Of a DNA stretch of 64,000 nucleotides, positions 8,122 to 16,583 are shown in pieces. The notes under the pieces are model-generated. The model did no database searches. It worked only from the letters and a program-made list of their open reading frames with translations, and had not been told where the DNA came from. Origin of the DNA: Opitutia bacterium (GTDB lineage: Bacteria > Verrucomicrobiota > Verrucomicrobiia > Opitutales > Opitutaceae). A program made the translations under genes and the position numbers. Location of the stretch: NCBI GenBank assembly GCA_947475065.1, contig CANJLB010000016.1, positions 1 to 64,000 of the forward strand, written 5' to 3'. Positions within the stretch are counted from its first letter, which is position 1, and every line of letters begins with the position of its first letter.

Positions 8122-8913
8122 ATGCCCGCCCCGCGCATCCTCCTCATCGAAGACGAGCCCGCCATCGCCGACACGCTGCTCTACGCGCTGCGCACGGAGG
8201 GCTTCGCGCCCGAGTGGCGCGCGACCGGCGGCGAGGGGCTGGCCGAGCTCGCAGCGGCGGATACGGGCGCGGCGGAGGCCTTCGCGCTTGTCATCCTCGA
8301 CGTGGGCCTGCCCGACGGCAACGGTTTTGACCTGTGCAAAAAAATCCGCGCGCGCTCGGCCGTTCCGATTCTTTTTTTGACGGCGCGCAATGGCGAGGTG
8401 GACCGCGTCGTCGGGTTGGAGATCGGTGGCGACGACTATGTGACCAAGCCGTTCAGTCCGCGTGAGGTCACGGCGCGCGTGAAGGCGATCCTGCGGCGGG
8501 GGCCGGCGGCATCAAGCGCAGCGGGCGGTGGCTCGGCTGTAGGCCAGGTCGCTGACCTGGCTCCGGGGCAAAATTCCAGCCGTGCAGAAAAGCCAGCTCA
8601 ACGAGCTGGTCTACCACTGCAGCCCGAATTTGCCGTGGACGACGAGCGGTGCGAGGCGCGGTTTTGTGGCGCACGTCTGGAGCTGACGCGCTACGAGTTC
8701 CGCCTGCTGCGCGCGCTGTTGGCTCGGCCGGGCCGGGTGTTCTCGCGTGACGAGCTGATGACGGCGGCGTGGGAGGATCCCGGCGCGAGCCTCGACCGCA
8801 CGGTGGACGCGCACATCAAGACCCTCCGCGCAAAGCTCCGCTCCGTCGCGCCCGACGCCGACCCGATCCAGACACACCGGGGGCTCGGGTATTCGTTGCG
8901 AACCGCGCCGTGA
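8122..8913 (+). CDS. creB: Response regulator CreB (OmpR/PhoB family)
   Basis: The receiver domain (residues about 4-120) has the acidic pocket IEDE, phosphoacceptor D60 in LVILDVGLPDGNG, and the KPFSPRE lysine. The C-terminal winged helix is typical of OmpR/PhoB (LTRYEFRLLRALL, then RDELMTAAW and VDAHIKTLRAKL). The stop overlaps the GTG start of creC, so the pair is coupled. CreB is named because the partner has the CreC layout and the next genes are preceded by CreB-tag repeats. The linker is unusually long: a REP palindrome pair (8539-8614) is inserted in frame and adds about 25 residues (QVADLAPGQNSS region). The ATG at 8122 is chosen because the receiver domain begins right after it. Confidence 0.85.
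   Translation: MPAPRILLIEDEPAIADTLLYALRTEGFAPEWRATGGEGLAELAAADTGAAEAFALVILDVGLPDGNGFDLCKKIRARSAVPILFLTARNGEVDRVVGLEIGGDDYVTKPFSPREVTARVKAILRRGPAASSAAGGGSAVGQVADLAPGQNSSRAEKPAQRAGLPLQPEFAVDDERCEARFCGARLELTRYEFRLLRALLARPGRVFSRDELMTAAWEDPGASLDRTVDAHIKTLRAKLRSVAPDADPIQTHRGLGYSLRTAP
8539..8614. repeat. REPIN (inverted REP pair) inside the creB coding sequence
   Basis: The left unit (8539-8562) reads GTAGGCCAGGTC-GCT-GACCTGGCT. The right unit (8591-8614) is the inverted partner AGCCAGCTC-AAC-GAGCTGGTCTAC. Each is a GTAG-headed palindrome, and together they form a pair with a 28-base spacer. The insertion lies in the flexible linker between the receiver and DNA-binding domains and stays in frame. 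Confidence 0.75.
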
Positions 8914-10283
8914 AAATCCGCACGGTCATCTTCGGCGTCTATGTCGCGTCCTCAGCGCTCGGGTTCGCCGTGCTCATGGCGTTCATCCTGTCGGAGGTGC
9001 GCCCGCGTTACGTCGAGGCGATGCGGCGGACGATGGGCGACACGGCGGCGTTTCTCGCAAGTTTCGCGGCCGAGGGGCCGGCGGAGGACGGCGCGTGGGT
9101 GCGACGGCTGGCCGCGCTGCCTGCCAACACCGATCTCCTGCGCGTTTTCGCCAGCGATCCGGCAGGGCGCGTGGTGTTCGACTCGGCCAAGGGCCGCGAT
9201 GTCGGGCAGCTTTACGAATGGCCCATGACCGGTGGCGGCCGGGCCGCCTCGAAAAATTACACATTGAGCAACGTGTCCGTCGTCGCCGACGAGCTGCGCG
9301 TGCGCACGCCCGTGCGGCAGGGCGGCGCGGTCGTCGGCTGGGTTGGCGTAGGGAGGCCGCTTAACTCTGTGACGGAGGCGATTTGGAACGCCCGTGTGCG
9401 GCTCGCGCTTGGCGCGCTGTCCATCGCGGCCGTAATGACGGCGGCCGGCTGGTGGATCGCGCGCCGCCTCACGCGTCCGCTCGACCGGCTGACGGCCTAC
9501 GCTCAGGCCGTGCGCGACGGCCAGCCGGCCACACCGCCCGTGTCGCGCGCGGCGGAGATCGCCGAGCTGGCGGAAGCTTTCGAGAGGATGCGCGCCGCGC
9601 TGGAGGGGAAGCAATATGTCGAGCATTACACGCAGACACTCACACACGAGCTGAAGGCGCCGCTCTCGGTCATCCGCGGTGCGGCGGAGCTGCTTCATGA
9701 GAACATGCCGCCGGAGGACCGGGCGCGGTTTCTGGCGCACCTGCGCGCCGAGTCGGACCGCATCCAGAGAATCGTGGACAAGATGCTGCAGCTCTCGGCG
9801 CTGGAGGCGCGACGCGGGCTGGAAACGGTGGAGAGGGTGGAGCTGGGCGGCGTGCTGCGCGAAGTGGCGGAGGCGCTGCGACCGCTCTGGCAGACCCGGC
9901 GGCTCGATCTGCGGGTGGTGGCGACGGACGGGGCGCAGGTGCGGGGCGAGCGTTTTTTGCTCGTGCAGGCGTTGACGAACCTGCTGCAAAATGCCATCGA
10001 GTTCACACCGGAGGGCGGTGTCATCACGGCGCGGATGGAAAGCACGGATGGCGAGTTGCGGATCGTCATCGAGGACGGCGGCCCCGGTGTGCCGGACTAC
10101 GCGCTGGGGCGGATTTTCGAGCGGTTCTACTCGCTGCCGCGCCCTGACACGGGCCGTAAGAGCACGGGGCTCGGCCTGAGCTTTGTGCGCGAGATCGCGC
10201 TGCTGCACGGCGGTGAGGTGAGTGTGGCCAACCGGGCCGGGGGCGGTGTGCGGGCGGTGCTGCGGCTGCCGGTGGCGGCGTGA
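8910..10283 (+). CDS. creC: Sensor histidine kinase CreC
   Basis: The GTG start at 8910 overlaps the creB stop. An N-terminal TM helix (GVYVASSALGFAVLMAFIL) leads to a periplasmic sensor region of about 130 residues, a second TM helix (LALGALSIAAVMTAAGWWIA), a HAMP linker, and a HisKA domain with phosphoacceptor H in LTHELKAPLSV. The ATPase domain shows the N-box (TNLLQNAIEFTPEGG), G1 (EDGGPGVPDY), F-box and G2 (STGLGLSF). The length of 457 residues fits CreC. It phosphorylates CreB. In enterobacteria CreBC responds to metabolic and cell-wall cues. The signal here is unknown. Confidence 0.85.
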   Translation: MKIRTVIFGVYVASSALGFAVLMAFILSEVRPRYVEAMRRTMGDTAAFLASFAAEGPAEDGAWVRRLAALPANTDLLRVFASDPAGRVVFDSAKGRDVGQLYEWPMTGGGRAASKNYTLSNVSVVADELRVRTPVRQGGAVVGWVGVGRPLNSVTEAIWNARVRLALGALSIAAVMTAAGWWIARRLTRPLDRLTAYAQAVRDGQPATPPVSRAAEIAELAEAFERMRAALEGKQYVEHYTQTLTHELKAPLSVIRGAAELLHENMPPEDRARFLAHLRAESDRIQRIVDKMLQLSALEARRGLETVERVELGGVLREVAEALRPLWQTRRLDLRVVATDGAQVRGERFLLVQALTNLLQNAIEFTPEGGVITARMESTDGELRIVIEDGGPGVPDYALGRIFERFYSLPRPDTGRKSTGLGLSFVREIALLHGGEVSVANRAGGGVRAVLRLPVAA

Positions 10284-10296
10284 ATTCAACACCACA

Positions 10297-10322
10297 GTAG
10301 CCCGCCGCGTGAGCGGCGGGAC
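10297..10322 (+). repeat. REP palindrome (GTAGCCCG type)
   Basis: GTAG, then CCCGCCGC-GTGA-GCGGCGGG and AC: an 8-bp perfect stem just after the creC stop. It belongs with the copies at 34037-34062 and 55582-55607, which share the GTAGCCCG head and the CGGGA tail. It could also slow transcription leaving creC. Confidence 0.65.
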
Positions 10323-10395
10323 AAGCACGCGAAGCAATCTCGGCTCTCCTGCGCCGGGCGACACGAACCGCGCGGGCAGGATGCCCGTGCCACAT

Positions 10396-10433
10396 TTCAT
10401 CCCGATTTCATGCAGACTTCATACGGACTTCAC
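10396..10433 (+). promoter_or_regulatory. Four tandem CreB-tag repeats, TTCAY at an 11-base period
   Basis: TTCAT begins at 10396, 10407 and 10418, and TTCAC at 10429, with exactly six bases between units. The known CreB binding tag is TTCAC-N6-TTCAC, a direct repeat with the same 11-base period. The array lies 23 bases before the small ORF at 10456 and immediately upstream of the membrane-protein genes. It therefore probably makes them CreB-regulated. The first three units carry T for C at position five. Confidence 0.75.
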
Positions 10434-10455
10434 AGAGCCGTGCCAGAGTAGGAGC

Positions 10456-10626
10456 ATGAACTGGCCCCGTCTGCCCCGGCTCCATTGTGCGTTGCTTGGC
10501 TTGCTGCCGCCTGCGGCGGAGTTCGCGCCGAACCGCGCCAGTGCGGCGGGACATCTGGCGTCATCGCACAAATCGGAAACGCGCGCGCCGTCATCCGCCG
10601 CCAAGACGCGGCGGCCCTCGCCATGA
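10456..10626 (+). CDS. Small ORF between the CreB tag array and the membrane-protein genes
   Basis: The ATG at 10456 is preceded by TAGGAG, a good ribosome-binding site. The 56-residue frame begins MNWPRLPRLHCALLGLLPPA and ends with a TGA that overlaps the next ATG (ATGA). The product has a short hydrophobic N-terminus and a basic tail, with no known family. It may serve mainly as a translated leader that couples ribosomes to the next gene, or it may encode a small peptide. Confidence 0.4.
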   Translation: MNWPRLPRLHCALLGLLPPAAEFAPNRASAAGHLASSHKSETRAPSSAAKTRRPSP

Positions 10627-11342
10627 CTTCTGCTCCGCCAAAATCAGCCCGTTTTCAGCTCGGCCCGCTGCTGCGCGGCGAGGCTGAGGTGATCGCGGGC
10701 TGGATCACCCGCTGGACCGCCGGGCACACGTGGCGGCATGTGGCGTTGATCGTGGCGGGCGCGGGCGCGTTTGGCGCGGCGATGGGCGTCTGGCGCGCGC
10801 CGGCACAGGCGGGATTTTCGGCGGTGAAACTGCCGCTCATCCTGCTCGCGACGGCGGCGGGCAACGCGCTGCTCAACGGCCTGCTTGCACCGTTGCTCGG
10901 ACTGAACCTGCGGCTGCGGGAGGCGTTCGCGGCGGTGCTGATGAGCTTTGCGCTCGCGGCGGCCATCCTCGGCGCGTTCAGCCCATTGATGGCGTTTCTG
11001 GTCTGGAACCTGCCGCCGCTCAACTCTGGCTCGTCGGCGAATGCCATGGCGCACAGCGTCATGCTGCTCACGCTGGTGGCGGTGATCGCCTTTGCCGGCG
11101 TGACGGCCAACCTGCGGCTGCTGCAGCTGCTCCGCCGGCTCGGCGGCGAGGTCATCGCACCCCGGCTCCTCTTCGCATGGCTCGCAGTCAACCTGCTGCT
11201 CGGCAGCCAGCTTTCGTGGATTTTGCGGCCATTCATCGGCACGCCCTCGCTGCCGGTGGAGTTTCTGCGCACCGGGGCGTTTCACGGCAATTTTTTTGAA
11301 TCGGTGTTCAGCACGATCCGCCAGCTCTGGCCGGATTTTTAA
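10623..11342 (+). CDS. Polytopic membrane protein, putative CreB target (first of a pair)
   Basis: The 239-residue product has about six hydrophobic segments, including HVALIVAGAGAFGAAMGV, LPLILLATAAGNALLNGLL, AVLMSFALAAAILGAFSP and MLLTLVAVIAFAGVTA. It ends in a conserved-looking SQLSWILRPFIGTP followed by GNFFESV. The next gene has the same end pattern (LQMTAALRPLVG, then HWFDSM), so the two are probably related. The ATG at 10623 overlaps the small upstream ORF. The function is unknown. The CreB tag array in front suggests envelope-stress or CreBC output. It is not the canonical CreD, which is longer and of a different type. Confidence 0.65.
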   Translation: MTSAPPKSARFQLGPLLRGEAEVIAGWITRWTAGHTWRHVALIVAGAGAFGAAMGVWRAPAQAGFSAVKLPLILLATAAGNALLNGLLAPLLGLNLRLREAFAAVLMSFALAAAILGAFSPLMAFLVWNLPPLNSGSSANAMAHSVMLLTLVAVIAFAGVTANLRLLQLLRRLGGEVIAPRLLFAWLAVNLLLGSQLSWILRPFIGTPSLPVEFLRTGAFHGNFFESVFSTIRQLWPDF

Positions 11343-11377
11343 CCCCAACCTGCAACCCTCAACCGGAGACCCAACCC

Positions 11378-12154
11378 ATGAACGAATCCAACCTCAACCC
11401 ACCGCCGCCCCTGCCGCCTTCGCTGCCTGCCGATGAGCTGCCGCTGGGTGAGCACCCCCATGACTGCAACCCCATCGTTGGCGCGCTTGGTGTGATCGAG
11501 GCGGTGCTGCGTCATCCGCGCCGGATTGTTTTCCATCTCAACCAAGGGAGTGCGACCGGGCGGCTCGTCGGATTGCTGCTGGCGGTTGCGCTGGTGTTCA
11601 TCGCGGTGTACGGCGCGATTGTCGGCAGCTTTTCGGGCGGCTTGCAGTGGTGGGCTGCGCCGCTGAAAATCACCGGCGGCCTCGTGGTGACCGCGGCCAT
11701 CTGCCTGCCGAGCCTCTACATCTTTGCCTGCCTGGGCGGCTCGCCAGCGCGGCTGGGTGAGGTGGCGGGCGCGCTGGGTGGGCTGATGGCGCTGGCCACG
11801 CTGCTGCTGATTGGGTTTGCGCCGGTGGCGTGGCTGTTCTCACAGTCCACGCAGTCGGTCGTGGTGATGGGCGGCCTGCACCTGCTGTTCTGGCTGGTGG
11901 CGGCGGGCTTTGGCGTGCGCTTCCTCAAGACGGCGTTCCGGCGGCTCGGGCTGCGGTCGGAAAACGGGCTGAACGTGTGGGTGGTGATCTTCCTGCTCGT
12001 GTCGTTGCAAATGACCGCGGCGCTGCGTCCGCTGGTCGGGCCGGGGGACAAGGAGCCGCTGCTGCCGAGGCCGGAGGACAAAAAATTCTTCGTCGCACAC
12101 TGGTTCGACAGCATGGACGCACAGGCGAGACGCACACCGGTGCGGAGGGACTGA
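11378..12154 (+). CDS. Polytopic membrane protein, putative CreB target (second of a pair)
   Basis: A proline-rich cytoplasmic N-terminus (NLNPPPPLPPSLPADEL) is followed by four to five TM segments, e.g. RLVGLLLAVALVFIAVYGAI and LVVTAAICLPSLYIFACL. The soluble tail contains LRPLVGPGDKEPLLPRP and KFFVAHWFDSM. The arrangement resembles YIP1-like membrane proteins, but the closest visible relative is its own neighbour through the RP(F/L)(I/V)G end motif. It lies 35 bases downstream of that gene and is probably in the same operon. The function is unknown. Confidence 0.6.
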   Translation: MNESNLNPPPPLPPSLPADELPLGEHPHDCNPIVGALGVIEAVLRHPRRIVFHLNQGSATGRLVGLLLAVALVFIAVYGAIVGSFSGGLQWWAAPLKITGGLVVTAAICLPSLYIFACLGGSPARLGEVAGALGGLMALATLLLIGFAPVAWLFSQSTQSVVVMGGLHLLFWLVAAGFGVRFLKTAFRRLGLRSENGLNVWVVIFLLVSLQMTAALRPLVGPGDKEPLLPRPEDKKFFVAHWFDSMDAQARRTPVRRD

Positions 12155-12162
12155 ATCCTCGC

Positions 12163-12193
12163 GGCAGGGACGGCTCTCCGAGCCGTCCCTGCC
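12163..12193. repeat. Long perfect hairpin between the membrane-protein operon and prmA
   Basis: A 14-bp perfect stem (GGCAGGGACGGCTC and its complement) surrounds a 3-base TCC loop. No T-run follows on the plus strand (CAAGGCG), so a classical terminator is not supported. It is more likely a REP-like dispersed palindrome, and it may act as a transcription block. Confidence 0.6.
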
Positions 12194-12289
12194 CAAGGCG
12201 CCAAAATGTACGGCCTCTCCACCTTTCATGAAGCGGCACGACAGGGAATCACCTTGCCGCTGGCACGCGATGAACGAACTTTGACCGTG

Positions 12290-13201
12290 ATGAAACTGTT
12301 TGAACTCAAGGCCGAGATTCCCGCCGACGCGGCGGATGCTGCGGACAACGTGTTGCTTGAGCTCGGCGTGGCCGAGTGGTCGCTGCTGCAGGACGTGATC
12401 GCACGGCGCGCGTGGATCGTGGGAGTTTTCGCCAGCCAGGCCGAAGCGCAGGCGCGGTGGGCCGAACTGGCCCCTTTGCTTGCGGCCGGGGGCGTCGCAT
12501 CGGGCGCGGCAGGCGGGCCGGTCGGACGCGTGCTGGCCGACGAGGACTGGCGCGACAGCTACAAGGCGCATTTCAAGGCCTGGCGTTTCGGGCGGCTGCA
12601 TTGGGTTCCGGTGTGGGAGCGGGAGCGCTACGTGCTGTTTCCGGGCGACGCGGTCATCTGGCTCGACCCGGGGCTGGCGTTTGGGACGGGCAACCACGAG
12701 ACGACGCGGCTGTGCTGCGAACGCCTGGTGGCGTTTGCCGCCAGGGACCGGGGGCCGGAAGGGAGCGGCAAAATCCGCGTGCTCGACGCAGGCTGTGGGT
12801 CGGGGATTCTCGCGCTGTCGGCGGCGCGGCTCGGGCTGGGCGACGTGGCGGGCTTTGACAACGATCCCGAGGCGGTGCGTGTGAGCGGAGAGAACGCCGC
12901 GCTCAACGGACTGGCGGGCCGGGTGGATTTTTTTGCGGCGGACCTCATTGGCGGGCTGGCCGGGCGACAGGCGGAACTCGTGCTGGCAAACATCCAGGCG
13001 GACGTGCTCATGCGCTTTGCCCGCGAGCTGGTCGGCGCGGTCGCGCCGGGCGGCGAGCTGGTGCTGAGCGGCATCCTTGCCGTCGAACTGGAACAAGTGC
13101 GCGCGGTGTTCTCCGCCACCACGCCCGGCTGGCTCATCGCCAGCCGTACGCTCGGGGAGTGGAGCGACTTGCGGCTGGCGCGGGCGGAAAGTACACCGTG
13201 A
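12290..13201 (+). CDS. prmA: Ribosomal protein L11 methyltransferase PrmA
   Basis: The N-terminal substrate-binding domain is followed by the SAM-binding methyltransferase core: the entry motif LAFGTGNHETTRL, motif I LDAGCGSGILALSAARLG, the acidic strand-end FDNDPEAV, and the catalytic region VLANIQADVL (NILA-like). PrmA trimethylates ribosomal protein L11 in the cytoplasm. The length of 303 residues fits the family (about 290-300). The ATG at 12290 (MKLFELK) is chosen because homologues begin at this strand. The gene converges with pxpA, separated by 31 bases. Confidence 0.9.
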   Translation: MKLFELKAEIPADAADAADNVLLELGVAEWSLLQDVIARRAWIVGVFASQAEAQARWAELAPLLAAGGVASGAAGGPVGRVLADEDWRDSYKAHFKAWRFGRLHWVPVWERERYVLFPGDAVIWLDPGLAFGTGNHETTRLCCERLVAFAARDRGPEGSGKIRVLDAGCGSGILALSAARLGLGDVAGFDNDPEAVRVSGENAALNGLAGRVDFFAADLIGGLAGRQAELVLANIQADVLMRFARELVGAVAPGGELVLSGILAVELEQVRAVFSATTPGWLIASRTLGEWSDLRLARAESTP

Positions 13202-13232
13202 GCGCCGGTCCGTCCGGTGGTGGCCGAAGACC

Positions 13233-13955
13233 TCAGATTGCCCGCAGCTCCACCCCCGCCGCCGTGAGCGCGGCGCGGAGGGCCTGCGCTAGGCCGACGG
13301 CCTGGGGGCTGTCGCCGTGCAGGCAGATCGTTTCCGCCTGCACGGTGGCGGTCGAACCGTCGGTCGCGCGCACCGTGCCAGTCTCCAGCAGCCGCAGCAC
13401 CTGGGCCACTGCCGCCTCAAGGCCGAGCAGCGCGCCGGGCGTGCCGCGGGGTGCGAGCGTGCCGTCGGGTGCGTAAGCCCGGTCGGCAAAGGCCTCGCCG
13501 GCCACACGCAACCCCACGTCGCGCCCGGCGGCGCACAGCGCGCTCCCGGCCAGGCCGACGAGCGTGACTGAAGCGTCGGTGTCCCGCACGGCCCCAGCGA
13601 TGGCGCGGGCGATGGCGGCGTCGCGGGCGGCGAGATTGTAGAGCGCGCCATGTGGCTTCACGTGGCGCAGGGGCGCGAGCGCCCGCAGCGCCTCCACCTG
13701 CCCGCGAACGAGCCGGGTGATTTCCGCCGGCGGCAGACGCAGCTCGCGGCGGCCAAAATGCTCCCGGTCGGCGAAGCCCGGATGGGCGCCGATGGCCACC
13801 CCATGCCGCTGCGCGAGCGCGACGGTGACCTGCATCGTCGCCGGGTCTCCCGCGTGCGCGCCGCAGGCGATGTTGGCCGAGGTGACCAGAGGCATCAGCC
13901 TGGCGTCGTGCGCCGCGCCTTCGCCTAGGTCGCAGTTGAGGTCAATGCGGCGCAT
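13233..13955 (-). CDS. pxpA: 5-oxoprolinase subunit A (LamB/YcsF family)
   Basis: The product starts MRRIDLNCDLGEG, the conserved opening of the LamB/YcsF family, and contains SANIACGAHAGDP, AIGAHPGFADREHFGRREL, HVKPHGALYN and a C-terminal CLHGDSP. PxpA works with PxpB and PxpC to hydrolyse 5-oxoproline to glutamate in an ATP-dependent manner. The length of 240 residues is close to the usual 245-250. It starts two bases after the stop of the fused pxpB-pxpC gene, so all three activities form one operon. Confidence 0.93.
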   Translation of the reverse strand: MRRIDLNCDLGEGAAHDARLMPLVTSANIACGAHAGDPATMQVTVALAQRHGVAIGAHPGFADREHFGRRELRLPPAEITRLVRGQVEALRALAPLRHVKPHGALYNLAARDAAIARAIAGAVRDTDASVTLVGLAGSALCAAGRDVGLRVAGEAFADRAYAPDGTLAPRGTPGALLGLEAAVAQVLRLLETGTVRATDGSTATVQAETICLHGDSPQAVGLAQALRAALTAAGVELRAI

Positions 13956-13957
13956 GC

Positions 13958-15679
13958 TCACCCGCGCCGCCGCACGGCCACGCCCAGCCGCAGCAGTTCC
14001 AGCGTCTGTTCGGCGGCCAGTCCGGCCGCCTGCGCCTCGGCCACGGGAATTTCGGCGAACCGCACGGTGTCGCCCGGCCGTGCCTGCGCGAGCCGGGGGA
14101 GATCGGCCGCGATGACGTGGCCGATCTTCGGATAGCCGCCGAGCGTCTGGCGGTCGGCCATGAGCACGATGGGCTGGCCGCTGGGCGGCACCTGCACCGT
14201 GCCAAACGACACGCCTTCGGAAATCATTTCGCCGGGCAGTTCCGCCGTGAGTGGCGGGCCGAGCAGCCGCAGGCCCATGCGGTCGGACTGCGGGCGCACG
14301 CGCCACGCAGCCGACTTGAACGCCGCGCGTGCCGTCTCGTCGAATGCCGCCCAGCGCCGCCCGCGAACGAAGCGCACGGCGATTTCCGCCCCGCCGCCCG
14401 CTGCGCGCGTGTTGCCGCTCGCCGTCCAAAACTCCTGTGCTGCGCCCCAGCCGCCCCGGTCCGCCGTCCCGGGCATGCTGTCGGTGACCGGACCGGCCGT
14501 GAGCCGGTCTCCCGCCCGCAGCGCCCGCCCCCAAAAGCCGCCGAGTCCCGCGCTGAGCAGCGTGCCCGCGCCGCCCAGCACGCGCGGCACGGCGAAGCCG
14601 CCCGCCACCGCGACATAGACGTGTGAACCGCACGCCAGCTCCGCAAATGAAAGCTGGGTGCCCGCCGCCACGCGGAGCGGCCGCCAGCCCGCCACGCCGC
14701 GCACCTCCGCCCCGGTGACGGCAATCCAGGTGTCGGCGTGAAACAGCAGTTCCGGCCCCGTGAGCGCGCTTTCGAGCACAGGTGCGTTTTCGTCGTTGCC
14801 GAGCAAAATGTTGCCCACGCGAGCCGCCTGCCGGTCCATCGCGCCGCCGGGTGTCACCCCCACGCGCTGCCAGCCGGGCCGGCCGAGATCCTGCAACATC
14901 GTCAGCCCGCCGGAGCGCACGACCTCGATCCCACCGGTTTTGCCGGCCACCGTCCGGTTGTTTTGCCGGTCAAACGGATGGGCGGTCACGCGCGCCGACT
15001 CCTGGGCAAACTGTGCGGGTGTGATCGGTTTGAACCGGACGAAATCACCGGGGAACAGCAGTGCGGGCAGCTTTTCCTCGGGCCGGAAAAGCCGCAGCGG
15101 CGTTTGTCCGACGAGCTGCCAGCCGCCCGGCGTGGCCAGCGGATAGACGCCTGTCTGCGCGCCGCCGATGGCCACGCTGCCGGCCGGCACGCGCACCCGC
15201 GGGTTCGCCCGGCGCGGCATGGCGAGCCTGGCCGGCAGCCCGAGCAGATACGGAAATCCCGGCGAGAAGCCCACCGCCGCCACCTGATAACGTGCGCCGC
15301 TGTGTTGGGCCACCACCTCCGCCTCGGTGAGCCGCGCGCGCCGCGCAACTTCAGGCAGGTCGGGCCCTTGCTCGCCGCCGTAGCACACCGGCACTTCGAC
15401 CTCCCGGCCGGAAATTTTGGCGTCCGGCTTGGCGCCCGCCGCCGTCACCCGCAGCCACTCAGCCACGCGTGCGACCGGCGCGCCCGGCCCCGGCGGAATT
15501 TTTGCCGGCTCGTAGTGGACGGTCACCGAAGCGAACGCCGGCACGATGTCGGTCACGCCCGGCAGCATCGCCGCCGCCAGCGCGCGGGCGACGGACAGCG
15601 TGAGCGCGAGCGTCGCCTCGTCGGCGGCCGCACCGGTCTCGGCAAGCAGGGCGTTGTCGCCCAAGGGCGTGATTTGCAT
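13958..15679 (-). CDS. pxpBC: 5-oxoprolinase subunits B and C fused (PxpB-PxpC)
   Basis: Residues 1 to about 225 are PxpB (KipI-like): [14 protein letters not shown] opening, [21 protein letters not shown], and [19 protein letters not shown]. Residues about 255-573 are PxpC (KipA-like): [34 protein letters not shown], and the C-terminal [13 protein letters not shown] and [12 protein letters not shown]. The two subunits are separate in E. coli and fused in many other bacteria. The complex cleaves 5-oxoproline with PxpA, whose gene follows two bases downstream. The ATG at 15679 is chosen because the longer upstream frame has no PxpB homology. Confidence 0.92.
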   Translation of the reverse strand: MQITPLGDNALLAETGAAADEATLALTLSVARALAAAMLPGVTDIVPAFASVTVHYEPAKIPPGPGAPVARVAEWLRVTAAGAKPDAKISGREVEVPVCYGGEQGPDLPEVARRARLTEAEVVAQHSGARYQVAAVGFSPGFPYLLGLPARLAMPRRANPRVRVPAGSVAIGGAQTGVYPLATPGGWQLVGQTPLRLFRPEEKLPALLFPGDFVRFKPITPAQFAQESARVTAHPFDRQNNRTVAGKTGGIEVVRSGGLTMLQDLGRPGWQRVGVTPGGAMDRQAARVGNILLGNDENAPVLESALTGPELLFHADTWIAVTGAEVRGVAGWRPLRVAAGTQLSFAELACGSHVYVAVAGGFAVPRVLGGAGTLLSAGLGGFWGRALRAGDRLTAGPVTDSMPGTADRGGWGAAQEFWTASGNTRAAGGGAEIAVRFVRGRRWAAFDETARAAFKSAAWRVRPQSDRMGLRLLGPPLTAELPGEMISEGVSFGTVQVPPSGQPIVLMADRQTLGGYPKIGHVIAADLPRLAQARPGDTVRFAEIPVAEAQAAGLAAEQTLELLRLGVAVRRRG

Positions 15680-15899
15680 GCGGGAGAATTGGGGCAATGC
15701 GCGTCCGACCTCAAGCGCCACCGTGTCCTTGGCCGGGATTTTCCGTTTCCAGTGCGGGTGCGACGGCGGGATGGCATTTCCATTATCCAACCCACCCTTT
15801 ATGTCGGGTTTTATGCGTCCTATTCGGAAAGGAGATGCTTCCTCCCGGCTACCCAATTGGGTTGCATCGACACGCGGGGCTGCGAATGTTCCGCCTGCC

Positions 15900-16514
15900 A
15901 TGCCGTCCATCCGCCCCCTGCTCTTACTTTCCGCCGCATTTGTGATCGGCCTTGCCGCCGGCTGCCGCAAGGCCGAGGTGACGTCCTACCGTGCGCCGAA
16001 AGAGGCCCCGCGCGCCGCCGCGCCGGCCGTCGCCGGTCCATCCAGTCCGTCCATGCCCTCTGCGATGGCTTCGACCCCGATGCCGACCGCCAGCGGCGCC
16101 GACCTCAAATGGACGGTCCCGGCGAACTGGGAGTCAAAGCCTGCGTCGGCCATGCGGAAAGCGACCTTTGTCATCAAAGGCGACGGCGGAGCCGAGGCCG
16201 AGCTCGCCATCAGCGCGCTTAATGGCGACGGCGGCGGTGAGCAGAGCAACCTCGTCCGCTGGCGCGGCCAGTTGGGGCTGCCGGAAATCTCCCCAGCGGA
16301 GGTGGCCGCAGGCGTGACGCGCTTTGAGGCGGGCGGGCTGAAGATGGTGGTTGCCGACTACGCCAACGACAAGGCCACGCCGCCGCGCCTGCTCGCCGCG
16401 ATCGTGCCAGTGGGCGATGCCACGTGGTTTTTCAAGCTCACCGGCCCCGCTGCGCTGCTGGAGCGCGAGAAGCCCGCGTTCCTGGCCTTTCTGAAAACCA
16501 TCAAAGCTCCCTGA
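15900..16514 (+). CDS. Lipoprotein upstream of the cytochrome c maturation genes
   Basis: The ATG at 15900 opens a lipoprotein signal ([15 protein letters not shown], cysteine near residue 22), then a Pro/Ala/Ser-rich linker up to about residue 65. The C-terminal domain of about 135 residues starts [13 protein letters not shown] and contains a repeated beta pattern, ending with [15 protein letters not shown]. The domain resembles the compact fold of lipoproteins involved in surface adhesion or cargo delivery, but I cannot name it. It lies 69 bases before resB on the same strand and may share its transcript. Confidence 0.6.
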   Translation: MPSIRPLLLLSAAFVIGLAAGCRKAEVTSYRAPKEAPRAAAPAVAGPSSPSMPSAMASTPMPTASGADLKWTVPANWESKPASAMRKATFVIKGDGGAEAELAISALNGDGGGEQSNLVRWRGQLGLPEISPAEVAAGVTRFEAGGLKMVVADYANDKATPPRLLAAIVPVGDATWFFKLTGPAALLEREKPAFLAFLKTIKAP

Positions 16515-16583
16515 CCCGCCGTTGCGGCTCTCCGGGTTTCGTCCTTCGCCCTCTTTTCTTTCCCGCCCCTCGCTCCCCATTTC

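Noticed and set aside
12163-12193. Perfect 14-bp hairpin considered as a rho-independent terminator
   Set aside because: No T-run follows on either strand, so it is better described as a dispersed palindrome.
14738-16222. A 494-codon plus-strand frame opposite pxpBC
   Set aside because: It is a shadow of a well-supported 5-oxoprolinase gene and runs out of frame into the lipoprotein.
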